Part shown: one piece after another, positions 1-10,377 of the stretch
Layout: each line of letters opens with the position of its first letter
How positions within the stretch are numbered: the first letter of the stretch is position 1
Assembly (NCBI GenBank): GCA_029207755.1
Contig: JARCOQ010000002.1
Span: forward strand, 14,213,156-14,277,155
From: Chamaea fasciata
Taxonomy: Eukaryota; Chordata; Aves; Passeriformes; Sylviidae
Direction of reading: 5' to 3'
Length of the DNA stretch: 64,000 bases
Made by a program: the position numbers and the translations under genes
The notes under the pieces: model-generated
Told to the model about the DNA's origin: nothing
The model's input: the letters and a program-made list of their open reading frames with translations, nothing else
Databases searched by the model: none

Positions 1-350
1 CGGTAGTAGGACTGTCTCTTTGAAAAAGAACTCTTTGGTTACAAGATACCTTTTTGAAACTGCGAAACAAACCAAATGTGCATGTCAGTGGGAAATGTGG
101 AGAAATAATAAGCAGGTCTCAAAAGATACTCAAAAGGTGTATTTTTGATCTGGTAAAAAACCAGACTTTTTATGCAAATCAGGACGAATTAAGAGATTGA
201 AAATATCTGTAGGAAGTCTCACTACTTTTATATGGCCCATAAAAGAAAGAAACAAAACATAACAAAACAAAACAAAACAAAAAATAAACCAAAAATACCT
301 TCTCCCCGCAAAAACCCCAAACAAATATCCACATCTATGTCCCATTCCAC
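1..350. other. AT-rich leading sequence, no gene seen
   Basis: Unique-looking AT-rich sequence with an (AAAAC)n stretch at 251-283. The short overlapping ORFs on both strands have biased low-complexity composition and no recognisable motif. Confidence 0.5.
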
Positions 351-466
351 TGTAACAGAGGTGTTTCAAATGCAGGAGTGGGGGAGGATTCTCTTAATAG
401 ACTTTTTTTGGATGAAAATAAAGCGCAAACACGGCAATATGATATCTGAGAACCGTTTATTGATTT

Positions 467-493
467 AAAAAAAAAAGGGGGGGGGGGGGGGGG
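467..493. repeat. A10-G17 homopolymer junction
   Basis: Ten A residues followed by seventeen G, inside the R/U5-like part of the split LTR. On the element's own strand this is a C17-T10 tract just upstream of the AATAAA signal. Length is likely to vary between individuals and to be error-prone in sequencing. Confidence 0.9.
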
Positions 494-979
494 AGGAAAC
501 AAGTGTTCCTACTAAGGGAGGATAGGAAAAGGCACAGAGAAAGAAAAAAGAGAAAGGAAAGAGACAGAAGACAGGGTACCAGTGTTACCACAAGAACCCC
601 GGCTCTTTTTCGGCATCAGCTTAGCAGGAGGAGTGTGTGTACTGCAAACCGCGGCGTGTTTGAGTAGTGCTCACGGCGCGATTTCCAAACAATAGCGGCT
701 GCATGCTCCTTCTGTTGGCGGGGAACAGGCTGTTAGGGCCACGGGCTCAGTCCTGGAATAGCTGCAAGTTCCTAGGGTCGAGGCGCGACGGCTGCAGGCA
801 CGATTGAGTAAGAACAGGGGACGGGCAGCAGGCTAGTCGCTATGGGACAGTGCTACGGCAGGCTGGTGCAGGAGGGCGACAGCAGCTGAGCCCGGGAAGC
901 ACGGCAGGGACAGCTGGCTGCAGCAGCACTCGCTCTGTCGGGGAGGCACCGGAGCACGAGGTCGCTGCAATGATAAGCT

Positions 980-1603
980 TGTAATAGATGCACTGTATTA
1001 CTTAGTGCATGAAAGATTGTGTGTAGAAAACTATACAGTGTAATGTAAAATCCCAGATTCCTGGGAGCAATCTGAGGGCGTCTCCTTACATTTCACAGTC
1101 TTTTTTTAGTCCAAAGGTGTTACCTCAACATCTGCAGGAGAGATAATGGGGAAATGGCCCATTAATCACAGGCTGACCACATCTTCACAGTTAATCAGAG
1201 GATCCGATATCGATCTGGGTGGAGATCAGCAGAAACCTTCCAAGAGAAGATTCAGAGACTTTTCATTCAGACTTCTTTTCAATTCCTCAGGAAGCTCTTT
1301 CAAACATCCCTCACAGGATACAGGACATTTCAATGATTGTATTATTTGCATGATGTCATGTTCTTTGGGCAAATCCGTGTTCTTTGTTACCATCTTGTTT
1401 TTGCCTCAGTGTAGAAAAACACCTACCCTGAGACCCTGAATTTGTGAGCAGTACTCTGGAGAAGCACCCTTTGCTGCTCCCGGATTGTCCACCCAGCATT
1501 CGATCGATGTTGTCCGAGTTTATCGTGGCATTCTCCGAAATTGATTTTCAAATTTATTAAATAAATCTTTGATTTTTGGAATTGGCTCTGATCATTTATA
1601 ACA
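980..1603 (+). mobile_element. Solo LTR, family A copy 1, plus strand
   Basis: A 624-bp element starting TGTAATAGATGC and ending ATTTATAACA, flanked on both sides by AGCT (976-979 and 1604-1607). A 5-bp duplication with one lost A is equally possible. AATAAA lies at 1560-1565. The last 60 bp closely match the 3' ends of the minus-strand LTRs at 62883-63458 and 40764-41354, which supports the family and the 3' boundary. It is inserted into an older minus-strand LTR, so it is the younger of the two. Confidence 0.8.
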
Positions 1604-1880
1604 AGCTGGTTTACAGGAACGATGAAGCAGGACCACAGGGGGAAGGAAAAGGCAAGGGAGGAGGGGGGGGTCAAGCAGACCCTACAAGCAAGCCCCCACT
1701 TCCTCCGAGATATCCAACGCAAAATGCCTCCGGTTGTGTTGCAGATAGCTGTTTTTATCTGCTAAGGTTCCTCCCAGAGCTTGGTTTCGCAGGCGTGCCC
1801 CACTGGCGATCGTGGAGCTTTTCTCTGCCCTGATTGGCTGCTAAGGCAAAGCCTCTCCGGCTTTAGGGATGCCAGTACAG

Positions 1881-3695
1881 TTTTTATAGGAATCTTTTAC
1901 CTCATGTGTAACATATGTTGAGGCATAAATATAGATTGGTCCCTCTCAACCTGAAAACCAGCAAAAGCAAAGTAACTATGAAATGTTATTATGCCCTACT
2001 TTTCACTTCTATATTGTTGCAGCACTACTGACTTCAACTTCTGATTTAGAGTCTTATTTTCAATACATTGAGAACATCAAAAAAATTGCTAAATCTTACT
2101 TTGTTTTCCTAGTACACAAATATCTAACCTACACTGTTCTAAACATGAGGTTCTGTCTTTTGAAAAATACAACATTTTCTAGGTGAATTAGGCACACAAG
2201 TAATTACACTGAGTCAGGCTGAAGGTCTGGCCAGCCCTTTATCCTGCCCCTGGCAGGGTCAGGACCTAGAAGCATATCAGGGAATATATATCATTATTCT
2301 TCTCATTATCCCTCTGTATTTATAACATTTTCTACATGGACATTTCCTGTACACAGGGTTATATCCATACCAGTGTGTATAACAGTCTTCTCCCAACTTT
2401 TCTACCAGAATTTCCCTCACTTATGCAATTAAAAATTTGTATTTCTATCACCCACAGTCCACAGTGCCAATAAGTTCCACATTTACAATGAAATTATGTA
2501 AAAGTACTATGTTAAAAAGTTCTAACTTCTGTTTAACTTAAAACGTCAGCTGGATAATTTATTGTGATAAATTTTCACTGCCCGTCTTGGACATAATGAA
2601 AATCAATATTGTGTAAACTGGCAGCTACCTGATTACAAGTGTTTTGTGACAAATCAGTCCATGAAATATGGACTGATTATATGAATATGAATTATGTTAT
2701 ATTTATGTGAATATTTATATTATATTGTAATTATATGAATATTATGAATAATATTAATGAAATACTGATTTTCTCTCAAATGCTTCAGGTTGTTCATGTT
2801 TTATGAGCAACAAATCCCATTATCAGATCCTTTTTACACTGGATTATTATACCAAGAAAACTCACATAATTTTTTATAGTTTTTGTACAGTACATACAAA
2901 TATATTTGAGAGAACTTAAAAATTACTAACACAAATTGAAGAGTAATATATGCCTTAGTATATTACTGGCTTTAAAATTTAAAAAAAAAGAAAATCATGT
3001 AAATGTGTGTTCACTGCTAATGAACATTAATGGACCAATAAAAAGTAGTTATATAACAGGTCCACGCAATATTTTTTGAGTAAACAATTAGCTATGTAAA
3101 GCTAGGTAATAAAGAGAAAAGTGTCACTTTTTTATTGAATTTGTATTCTCCTTTAATATTTTTCTGTTTGTATTTTTCTTAAGTGATACTATTTGCATTG
3201 AATGACTAAAATGTGTCATGTGAAATATGTAATGTGTTATTGCTTAGAAATTAGATATTAGGGAAAATACAATAAAGAAAGCAAAATATCTTTACTGTTA
3301 ATAACCTGTCAAACTTTAACTTTTGAGTATTGTTATTACCTAATATTTCAGGTGGATCTTAAGGAGAGTATATGCTACCTCTGGATGAACATATACAAAC
3401 AACAACTATGCTGAAGTACTATATGCACAGTACTATTAAGGACTCAACAACAAGGCAGATTTACTGTATTAAACTAATCCACCGAGGACTCCCAAATTAA
3501 TTCACATCCCAAGAGAAGACACAGTTATTTCTCAGTCATTATTTTGGTGACATATTCTGGATTTGTGCAAATCTTCAAACCATGGCATTGTTTGTTATTT
3601 TGTTTTTTGGTGTTTTTTTTTTTATTATTATTCTTTGATACAAATAATTCTTCCAACTTGAGCTCAGTTTTACTGAAAGTGGAATTCTAGGTGGC
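1881..3695. other. AT-rich unique sequence, possible old repeat
   Basis: No coding signal. The stretch at about 2205-2320 (ACTGAGTCAGGCTGAAGG onward) is faintly like an old amniote interspersed repeat, but I cannot place it. 2680-2760 is strongly AT-rich. The provirus target site GTGGC ends the segment at 3691-3695. Confidence 0.4.
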
Positions 3696-4454
3696 TGTCT
3701 TGGTTTGGGAAGACAGGTATTTGCTAGGTAAAATTACAATCAGAGGTTCTTTGGCAAAGATTTGGGAAATAGAAATAGCAGTTTTTTACTAGTATGTAAT
3801 ACAAAGCAAACAAACACAAAAAACTCCCCCCCCCCCCCCACCAAACAACTACAGCATTAATGACAAACGACAACAGTACCAAGAACCTTGAGGGCTTTGT
3901 TTCACAAAATCCAGGGCAGTTTGGTTTTGGTGTCCCTGCTGGATCTTCAGAGCACTAGGCTGAAACAGTGGAAAAGTCCTGGGCTGGTAGCTGGGATGGC
4001 AGGGTGTCCCGGCAGGCAGGGGCAGGATGTCTCGGCAGCGCAGGGGCAGGATGTCCCGGCAGCGCAGGGGGTGCAGGGTCACACTGTAGTAAGAGGAGCA
4101 GCGCCGAAGAAGCCGAAGGAGAGGCAGGGCCGGGACCAGCTCCCGCGGGTGGCAGGGAAAACTTAGGATTCAGGCCGAACCGGTGATAGTAGATTTTTTA
4201 GGACTGGATCTCTTTGGCCACAGTGAAACTTCTTTAGCTAGCAACAGCTGTTCTCTTTCTCCCCGAACGCCGGAAAAAGAAAAGCACGCAGCTGCCTCAA
4301 GCTTTGTCTTTTATTTGCGTTATTTCTTCTTTCTACCTTTCTCCACTTCTTTGTTTCGGTTAAGTACTCTTAAGTATCTAACACTTGGTCTCCTTGGTAA
4401 CTTGTGGGGAAAAAATTCTTTAGAGAAAAGAAGGAACAAACTTAACCCTCAACA
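3696..4454 (-). mobile_element. 3' LTR of the first provirus
   Basis: 759 bp, beginning TGTCTTGGTTTGGG and ending CCTCAACA on the plus strand. It matches the other LTR at 9653-10372 over almost its whole length; by eye I count roughly 20-25 mismatches. It differs by a 24-bp tandem duplication (4016-4063), about 12 extra bases near 4363 and a longer C run (3826-3839). A possible polyA or TATA-like AATAAAAG on the minus strand lies near 4308-4316; the same site is mutated in the partner LTR. Confidence 0.92.
4016..4063. repeat. 24-bp tandem duplication within the LTR
   Basis: Two adjacent 24-bp units starting GCAGGGGCAGGATGTC, differing at one base (T versus C). The partner LTR at 9653-10372 has a single unit, so the change arose in one LTR after, or during, integration. 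Confidence 0.85.
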
Positions 4455-4512
4455 TTATCCACCCCGAATTTTTTTCTCATACCAACATATTACATTGAGT
4501 TTTAATTGTTAA

Positions 4513-4534
4513 ATATATATATATATATATATAT
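4513..4534. repeat. (AT)n microsatellite
   Basis: Eleven AT units just inside the 3' LTR of the provirus, between the LTR and the integrase end. It may have expanded after integration. Confidence 0.9.
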
Positions 4535-4599
4535 GCAAATATGGATACAGCCACATTGTCATGGGTAGTTCACCCTAAAACAAGGTCCTCTTGAAGTAT

Positions 4600-5470
4600 G
4601 CATCGGGTTTTTTTATTTTTTTGCATCACTCACCAGGTGCAACCTGGTCCCTGAGCGAAGACAACCCCACGGATGGGATTGTCTTTGCTGGAGGCAGGAT
4701 TAATTCAAACAGTTTTTCTCAGCATACTTCTCATGTGTACCACTGGAACTTTATTTCCGTTTGTCGTTGCAAGGGCTCAGATTGGGCAGGACTTGCTCGG
4801 TTGGTGGAACTTCGAGTGTTCGCCAACCAGGTGGCCTTTGATAAATTAATATTTTAATTTTTGAAGGTTGTCTCACTCAGTGCCTTCAAGGTAGTTTTAA
4901 GCAGGCCATTGCACCGTTCAACTTTCCCGGCCGCTGGTGCATGATAAGGAATGTGGTACACTTATTCAATGCTATGTTTTTTAGCCCAGGTGCTTATAAG
5001 ACTATTCTTGAAATGGGTCTTATTGTTCGACTCGATTCTTTCAGGGGTGCTATGTCTCTACAGGACTTGTTTTTCTAGGCCCAGGATGGTGTTCCAGGCA
5101 GTAGCATGAGGCACAGGGTAGGTCTCCAACCATCCAGTGGTGGCTTCCACTATGGTTAGCACATAGCGCTTGCCCTGGCGGATTTGGGGAAGGGTGATGT
5201 AGTCAATTTGCCAGGCTTCTTTTTATTTATATTTGGACTACCGCTCACTGTACCATAAGGGCTTCACTCGCTTGGTTTGCTTGATTGTAGCACATGTCTT
5301 ACAGTCATGGATAACCTGAGAAATACTGTTCATGGTTAAATTCACTCCTCGGTCTCAGGCCCACTTATAGGTGGCATCTCTGCCCTGATGACCCGAGGCA
5401 TCATGGGCCCATCGAGTTAGGAACAACTCTGTCTTGTGTTGCCAGTCTAAATCTATCTTTGACACTTTTA
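4600..5470 (-). pseudogene. pol: Retroviral integrase domain, disabled
   Basis: Integrase inserts viral cDNA into host DNA. Read on the minus strand, an HHCC zinc region (H-x3-H near 5400, HDCKTC near 5295) is followed by the catalytic core. The first Asp is kept (WQIDY near 5200) and so is the Glu (KVER near 4930). The middle catalytic Asp is Asn (codon at 5025-5027), followed by Lys where a small residue is usual. In-frame stops lie at 5355-5357, 5238-5240 and 5223-5225. The frame is the same as gag and RT and continues to at least 4838. The C-terminal part runs to about 4600. It cannot be active: the catalytic triad is broken and the frame has stops. Confidence 0.9.
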
Positions 5471-5990
5471 TCTTGGCAGCTTGATCTACTTGCTTGTTGT
5501 TTTGGTGTTCTTCATTAGCCTGACTCTTGGGAACATGGGCATTTACATGGCGGACTTTCACAGGCAGCTTTTCTACACGAGTGGCAACGTTCTTCTATTT
5601 ATCAGCAGCCCAGATTGGTTTTTCTCTACGCGCCAGTTGGCCTTTTTTCACTTTTTCAGCCAGCTTCACAGAGCATTGGCTACTATCTACGAATCAGTGT
5701 AGAGGTAGAGCTTTGGCTACTTCTTTCTTTCAGCAATGTCAAGGTCTAATTGAACAGCTTTGAGTTCAGCAAGCTGACTTGATTTCTCTTTTCTTTTAGT
5801 GGCTTCTGCAACCTGTCGTGTGGGGCTCCATACGGCTGCTTTCCAATTACGGTTCATTCTCACGATGCGACAGGAACCGTCAGTGAAAAGAGCGTAGTGT
5901 GGGTTTTTTTGCTGGCAGTTGGTTGTATGGAGGAGCTTCTTCAGCTCGTGTCACTTGTTCTTGCTTCTCTTCGTCTGTGAGACTGAAGTT
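5471..5990 (-). pseudogene. pol: RNase H domain, frameshifted
   Basis: RNase H removes RNA from the RNA-DNA hybrid during reverse transcription. The minus strand shows the active-site motif FTDGS near 5873-5887 and a second TDS motif near 5690-5697, followed directly by a TAG at 5687-5689. This block is read one base out of phase with the rest of pol. One single-base change sits in an A-run near 5905-5925 and a second near 5630-5640 restores the frame. These are the only two frame changes I found in the whole gag-pol region. Domain limits are approximate. Confidence 0.82.
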
Positions 5991-7349
5991 TTCTTCTTCT
6001 GGCCAGTTTGTAATTATCTCCAAAATCTCAGGGCGATTTGGGTTTCTAATACGGGCGTGCTGTGTGATGAGGGCAGTTCATTTGCTCCATGTGGCATCGG
6101 TGGCATGGTGGGTGGAGGGAGCCTTTTCTTTAAACATCCACTCCTGCACTGGTAGTTGGGGTGCCAAGAGGAGTTGTGCTTTTGTGCCAATCACTTCTGA
6201 GGTGGCTTGAAGTCTTTCATAGGCGGCCAAGATCTCCTTCTCTGTGGGAGTGTAGTTGGCTTCAGATCTTTTGTAACTTTGACTCTAGAATCTTAGTGGT
6301 TGGCCTCTTGGCACCTTCTGCCAAAGGCTCCAGGACAAACTGTTGTTCCCGGCTGTAGAATAAAGCACATTCTTCCCATCTGGTCCCGTCTTGACTGGGC
6401 CAAGGGCTACTGCATGAGCAATCTTCTGCTTGATCTGGGCAAAGGCGTGTTGCTGTTTAGGGCCCCAGTGGAAATTGTTCTTCTTGCGGGTAACTAGGTA
6501 GAGAGGGCTTACAATTTGACTGTACTCAGGAATGTGCATTCACTAAAAACCTATGGCTCCTAGGAAAGCTTGTGTTTCTTTTTTGCTGGTCGGTGGAGAC
6601 ATTGCTGTGATCTTATTAATGACTTCAGTGGGGATCTGCCGCCGTCTATCTTGCTACTTTATTCTTAGGAACTGGATCTTTCTGGCAGGTCCCTTGACTT
6701 TGCTTTTCTTGATGGCAAACCTGGCTTTCAGCAGAATCTGGATGATCTTCTCTTCTTTCTCGAACACTTCAGCTGCAGTCTTTCTTTACACAGTGATGTC
6801 ATCGATGTACTGTAGATGTTCCGGAGCTTCACTCTTCTCCAGTGCAGCCTGGATCAGCCCATGGCAGATGGTGGGGCTGTGTTTCCACCCCTGGGGCAGC
6901 CGGTTCCACGTGTACTGCACACTCCTCCAGGTGAAAGCAAACTGAGGCCTGCATTCTGCAGCCAGAGGAATGGAGAAAAATGCATTGGCAATGTCAATAG
7001 TGGCATACCACTTCGCTGCCTTGGACTCCAACTCGTACTGAAGTTTCAGCATGTCCGGCACAGCAGTGCTCAGCGGTGGAGTCACTTCATTCAATGCACG
7101 ATAGTCCACAGTTAGTCTTCATTCTCCATCAGACTTGCGCACAGGCCAGATGGGGCTGTTGAAGGGTGAGTGGATTTTGCTGACTACCCCTTGGCTCTCC
7201 AGCTCACGGATTATCTTGTGGATGGGGATCACGGCGTTCCGATTTGTCCGATACTGCTGACGGTGCACTGTCGGGGTGGCAACAGGTACTTGTTGTTCTT
7301 CTACTTTCAGGAGTCTCACTGCAGATGGGTCCTCTGATAGTCCCAGCAA
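5991..7349 (-). pseudogene. pol: Reverse transcriptase and connection, disabled
   Basis: Copies viral RNA into DNA. On the minus strand the palm motifs are clear: VDYRALNE near 7100, LPQGWKHSP near 6890, and the catalytic YIDD near 6800. Thumb and connection sequence follow to about 6000, including HIPEYS at about 6530. All are in the same frame as gag. In-frame stops lie at 7119-7121, 6786-6788, 6654-6656, 6540-6545 (two adjacent), 6285-6287 and 6078-6080. Several fall where related RTs carry Trp, for example just before LTVDYR. The longest open pieces are 108 codons (6786-7109) and 77 codons (7119-7349). Confidence 0.93.
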
Positions 7350-7400
7350 GGTGTTCAGCTGCTTAATGTTCTTTGTCTCTACAGCAGCTATTCCAAAAGC

Positions 7401-7694
7401 TCATCTGAGTCCTTTAGGGTCTTTATAATATCCATTCTTGAGGTAGTCTATGCCCAGAATACATGGAGCCTCTGGGCCGGTCACAATCGGAAGTTTTTGC
7501 CACTCTTTTTCGGTCAGGCTCACTTCGGCTTCAGCTAGAGTCAATTTCTGTGATCCCCCCGTCACCTCGGCAATGGAAATCGGTTCTGCCCCCACATGTC
7601 CCGATGACATTAGAGTACACTGCGACCCAGTATCTACCAAAGCTTCATATTTTTGTGGCTCTGATGTGCCAGGCTATCGAATCTACACAGTCTA
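7401..7694 (-). pseudogene. pro: Retroviral aspartic protease, disabled
   Basis: The protease cleaves the viral polyproteins. The active-site motif LVDTGS is at about 7623-7640, and the C-terminal ILGIDYLK about 60 residues later matches the conserved Gly-x-Asp segment of retroviral proteases. About 79 codons are open from 7640 to 7401. The same frame upstream holds three TAG stops within 21 bases (7692, 7683, 7674), and a TGA ends the frame at 7401-7403. It lies in frame with gag upstream and RT downstream, so expression would have been by stop suppression or as one long frame. Confidence 0.85.
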
Positions 7695-7742
7695 AAAAAC
7701 CCGATTTTCCCGTGCCTCTTCCTGGCTAGAAGCAGGGCCCCT

Positions 7743-9098
7743 CTAGCACTGGTTATTATTCTCTTCTTGGACATACATGGTAGAGGTTCTTTCGAGGGAA
7801 TCTGACACAGCATTCCCACCTCCGTAATACCTGGCAGCTTGCTCATGGGAGGCTGAGGCTACCTTTATTCTAGTGGAACTCCCTCTGTTAGTGTTTCTCT
7901 CCTTGAGTTCACATACCCGTGCTGCCAGGACAGAAGTAGGTTTCTTATGCCACACTCCCATGTCTTCCTTATGGTCCCGCAGATAAAACTACAGGTCAGC
8001 TCGAGGGGTGTACTCTCTCTCTCTCACTGGGGGATGTTGGGCTCTGATTCTGGGGCCTGTGACTCGCACCGGTGCTACATGGGAACTGTTCCTTCTCATC
8101 TCTTCTCTCATTTTTTTCATCTCCTCTTTGAGTTCCTTCACCACCGCAGAGACATGAGCCTGCATTGGGCCACTGATCATACTTTCATAATTTCTGAGCT
8201 TGTTGGCAACAGAACTCACTGTCTTTCGGTTATCCTCGGCATTAATTGTTGCGATGAATGTGGCGTATTGAGATGGTTCATGAGTTGCCAGATTCCACAA
8301 CATGTGCCCTGTGCATTTAACCTTGTTGGGGTCATTATCATGCGGTCCTGTCCTCCCAAAAAGTACTTCCAATACTGCTACTTCTCTCAACTGTTGGATT
8401 CCTTCTTCAAGGGTCTTCCATCGCATTTTATTCTTGTGCTCTTGCATTCTGTCTCTGTGGACAAATCTCTCTCTCACACTCATTAGAAGTCGTTTCCAAA
8501 GGGGAAGGGGCCTTTGCTCTCTTACAAATACCTGATTTATACCTGAGTCCTGGGTCAAGGGTCCCAAATTTCTTGCTTCAGCACTATCCAGTTGTATGCT
8601 TAAACCCATAAGGTCCCAGACTCGAAGTAGCCAGGCTGTATAAGCCTCATGTCCTCGTCGTGCAGTATCTTTTTGCAGATTACGTAGACTTTCATACGTC
8701 AGGGACTCAGTGATGATCTCAACTTGTGGCTCTTCTGTGGACTGTGAGGACCCTCCTTTCTTATTCTTAATACCAGGATCTGACGATTTCATTTTACACT
8801 TCTTTGTTTCCACAGGGGCGACTGCTGCTGGCTGTGGCTGCCCTTGTGGTTTAGCTGGAACCTGGACAGTTGTAACGTCTGTGGGTTCCACTGCTGCACC
8901 ATTAGTCTCTGCCTTCTCGGGGCAGGGGGAGGGTTTTTCATGAGCTGGGGAAATGTACTCCCTCAGCATCTGGCCCATCTCTTTTACTAGAACCTCAACC
9001 CAATCCGGGTGGGTCCTTTCTGAGGCAGGCTGTGGGGCAGAGTCAGGCTCTGGGGTATCATCCCTATTCTGTGGGGTAGGTAATAGGGTGGTTATCTA
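7743..9098 (-). pseudogene. gag: Gag polyprotein, mostly open
   Basis: Gag forms the virus particle core. An open frame of 329 codons runs from an ATG at 8978 to a TAG at 7989-7991. The frame continues for about 80 more codons to a TAG at 7743-7745, and upstream without a stop to about 9098. It starts with a Pro/Ala-rich acidic segment, then a capsid-like central part. Near residues 280-300 there is a charged helix (KELKEEMKKMREEM) that looks like a coiled coil. I see no CCHC zinc knuckle. Gag has fewer stops than pol. The ATG at 8978 is the first in this frame, but the true start may lie upstream. Confidence 0.82.
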
Positions 9099-9629
9099 GG
9101 TCAATCTTCTCTTATCTCTGAATGCTAAATAGAATACGCATATTAGCAGCACTAGCCATTGTATGATATCATTAGCATTCAGAGAGGATTTAAACTCTTC
9201 AAAAACTGGTGGGGCAGACCCAAAGAAATGGGTAAAGGGTTGGGAAAAAAAAAACCTCCCCCGGTGTCATTTCCTCACAGCAAGTACCATTGTTAAAGTA
9301 TTTCCAAAAACACACAGGTAGTGTACGATAGCCCTGAATCCATGTGCCTGCCTTCCAGAGGAAATTAAAAATCCATGAGTTTTTCACCTTATTAAGCCAT
9401 AAAATAAACTGGATGACTGTCACAGTAGCTTCAGTTATAGAGCCCATGTTTAGATAAGGGCCTGCAAATGGAAGGAATACAGCCACAACTACATGCCATC
9501 CAAACCAGGCTAAGTTAGACCACATGATGCAGCCTAATGAGGTTTTTATATTCAACGCACACAAAAGAAAGTACTAGGTTAGTTAAGAACTGCTATTTCT
9601 CTTCCCTTTTCTTTTCTCAGTGCCCTCAA
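9099..9629 (-). other. Proviral leader region
   Basis: Untranslated-looking stretch between the primer binding site and gag on the minus strand. A 121-codon ORF at 9199-9564 carries no motif I recognise. It may hold packaging signals, but none can be identified from sequence alone. Confidence 0.5.
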
Positions 9630-9647
9630 GCCCCACGTTGGGCGCCA
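9630..9647 (-). other. Primer binding site, tRNA-Lys type
   Basis: The minus strand reads TGGCGCCCAACGTGGGGC five bases after the 5' LTR end. This is the 18-base complement known for the tRNA-Lys(1,2) 3' end, used by MMTV-like and HERV-K-like retroviruses. It fixes the provirus orientation as minus. Confidence 0.93.
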
Positions 9648-9652
9648 AAATC

Positions 9653-10372
9653 TGTCTTGGTTTGGGAAGACAGGTATTTGCTAGGTAAAATTACAATCAG
9701 AGGTTCTTTGGCAAAGATTTGGGAAATAGGAATTGCAGTTTTTTACTAGTATGTAATACAAAGCAAACAAACACAAAAAAAAACTCCCCCCCCACCAAAA
9801 AACTACAGCATTAATGACAAACGACAACAGTACCAAGAACCTTGAGGGCTTTGTTTCACAAAACCCAGGGCAGTTTGGTTTTGGTGTCCCTGCAGGATCT
9901 TAAGAGCACCGAGCTGAAACAGTGGAAAAGTCCCAGGCTGGTAGCTGGGATGGCAGGGTGTCCCGGTAGGCAGGGGCAGGATGTCCCGGCAGCGCAGGGG
10001 GTGCAGGGTCACACTGTAGTAAGAGGAGCAGCGCCAAAGAAGCCGAAAGAGAGGCAGGGCCTGGACCAGCTCCCACGAGTGGCAGGGAAAACTTAGGATT
10101 CAGGCCGAACCGGTGATAGTAGATTTTTTAGGACTGGATCTCTTTGGCCACAGTGAAACTTCTTTAGCTAGCAACAGCTGTTCTCTTTCTCCCCGAACGC
10201 CGGAAAAAGAAAAGCACGCAGCTGCCTCAAGCTTTGTCTTTTATCTGCGTTATTTCCTCTTTCTACCTTTGTCCACCTCTTTGTTTCGGTTAAGACCAAC
10301 ACTTGGTCTCCTTGGTAACTTGTGGGGAAAAAATTCTTTAGAGAAAAGAAGGAACAAACTTAACCCCCAACA
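9653..10372 (-). mobile_element. 5' LTR of the first provirus
   Basis: 720 bp, paired with 3696-4454. It begins TGTCTTGGTTTGGG on plus and ends CCCCCAACA, followed by the GTGGC duplication at 10373-10377. On the minus strand it directly precedes the primer binding site. It lacks the 24-bp duplication seen in the other LTR. Confidence 0.92.
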
Positions 10373-10377
10373 GTGGC

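Larger units (their letters stand above)
351..1880 (-). mobile_element. Solo LTR, minus strand, split by a younger LTR
   Basis: Two halves (about 351-979 and 1604-1880) read as one minus-strand LTR once the nested element at 980-1603 is removed. Read on the minus strand the order is a CCAAT box (ATTGG on plus at 1833-1837), a TATA-like GATAAAAA (1752-1759), a long GC-rich R-like stretch with a C17 run, and AATAAA (TTTATT on plus at 456-461). This promoter-to-polyA order is typical of an LTR. The proposed 3' end is the TG at 351. The outer end near 1880 and a target duplication could not be fixed. The family is not named; the LTR assignment is an inference from the signal order. Confidence 0.5.
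3696..10372 (-). mobile_element. Endogenous retrovirus, minus strand, two LTRs, no env
   Basis: A 6677-bp provirus. Both ends carry the same TG...CA LTR, and GTGGC is duplicated at 3691-3695 and 10373-10377, a 5-bp target-site duplication. On the minus strand the order is 5' LTR, primer binding site, leader, gag, protease, RT, RNase H, integrase, 3' LTR. No env reading frame lies between the integrase end (about 4600) and the 3' LTR. The 5-bp duplication, missing env and RT motifs are ERVL-like (class III), while the tRNA-Lys-type primer site is more usual in class II, so the class is left open. Stops throughout pol make it inactive. Confidence 0.95.

Noticed and set aside
7947..8486. 179-codon plus-strand ORF
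   Set aside because: Shadow of the minus-strand gag frame of the provirus.
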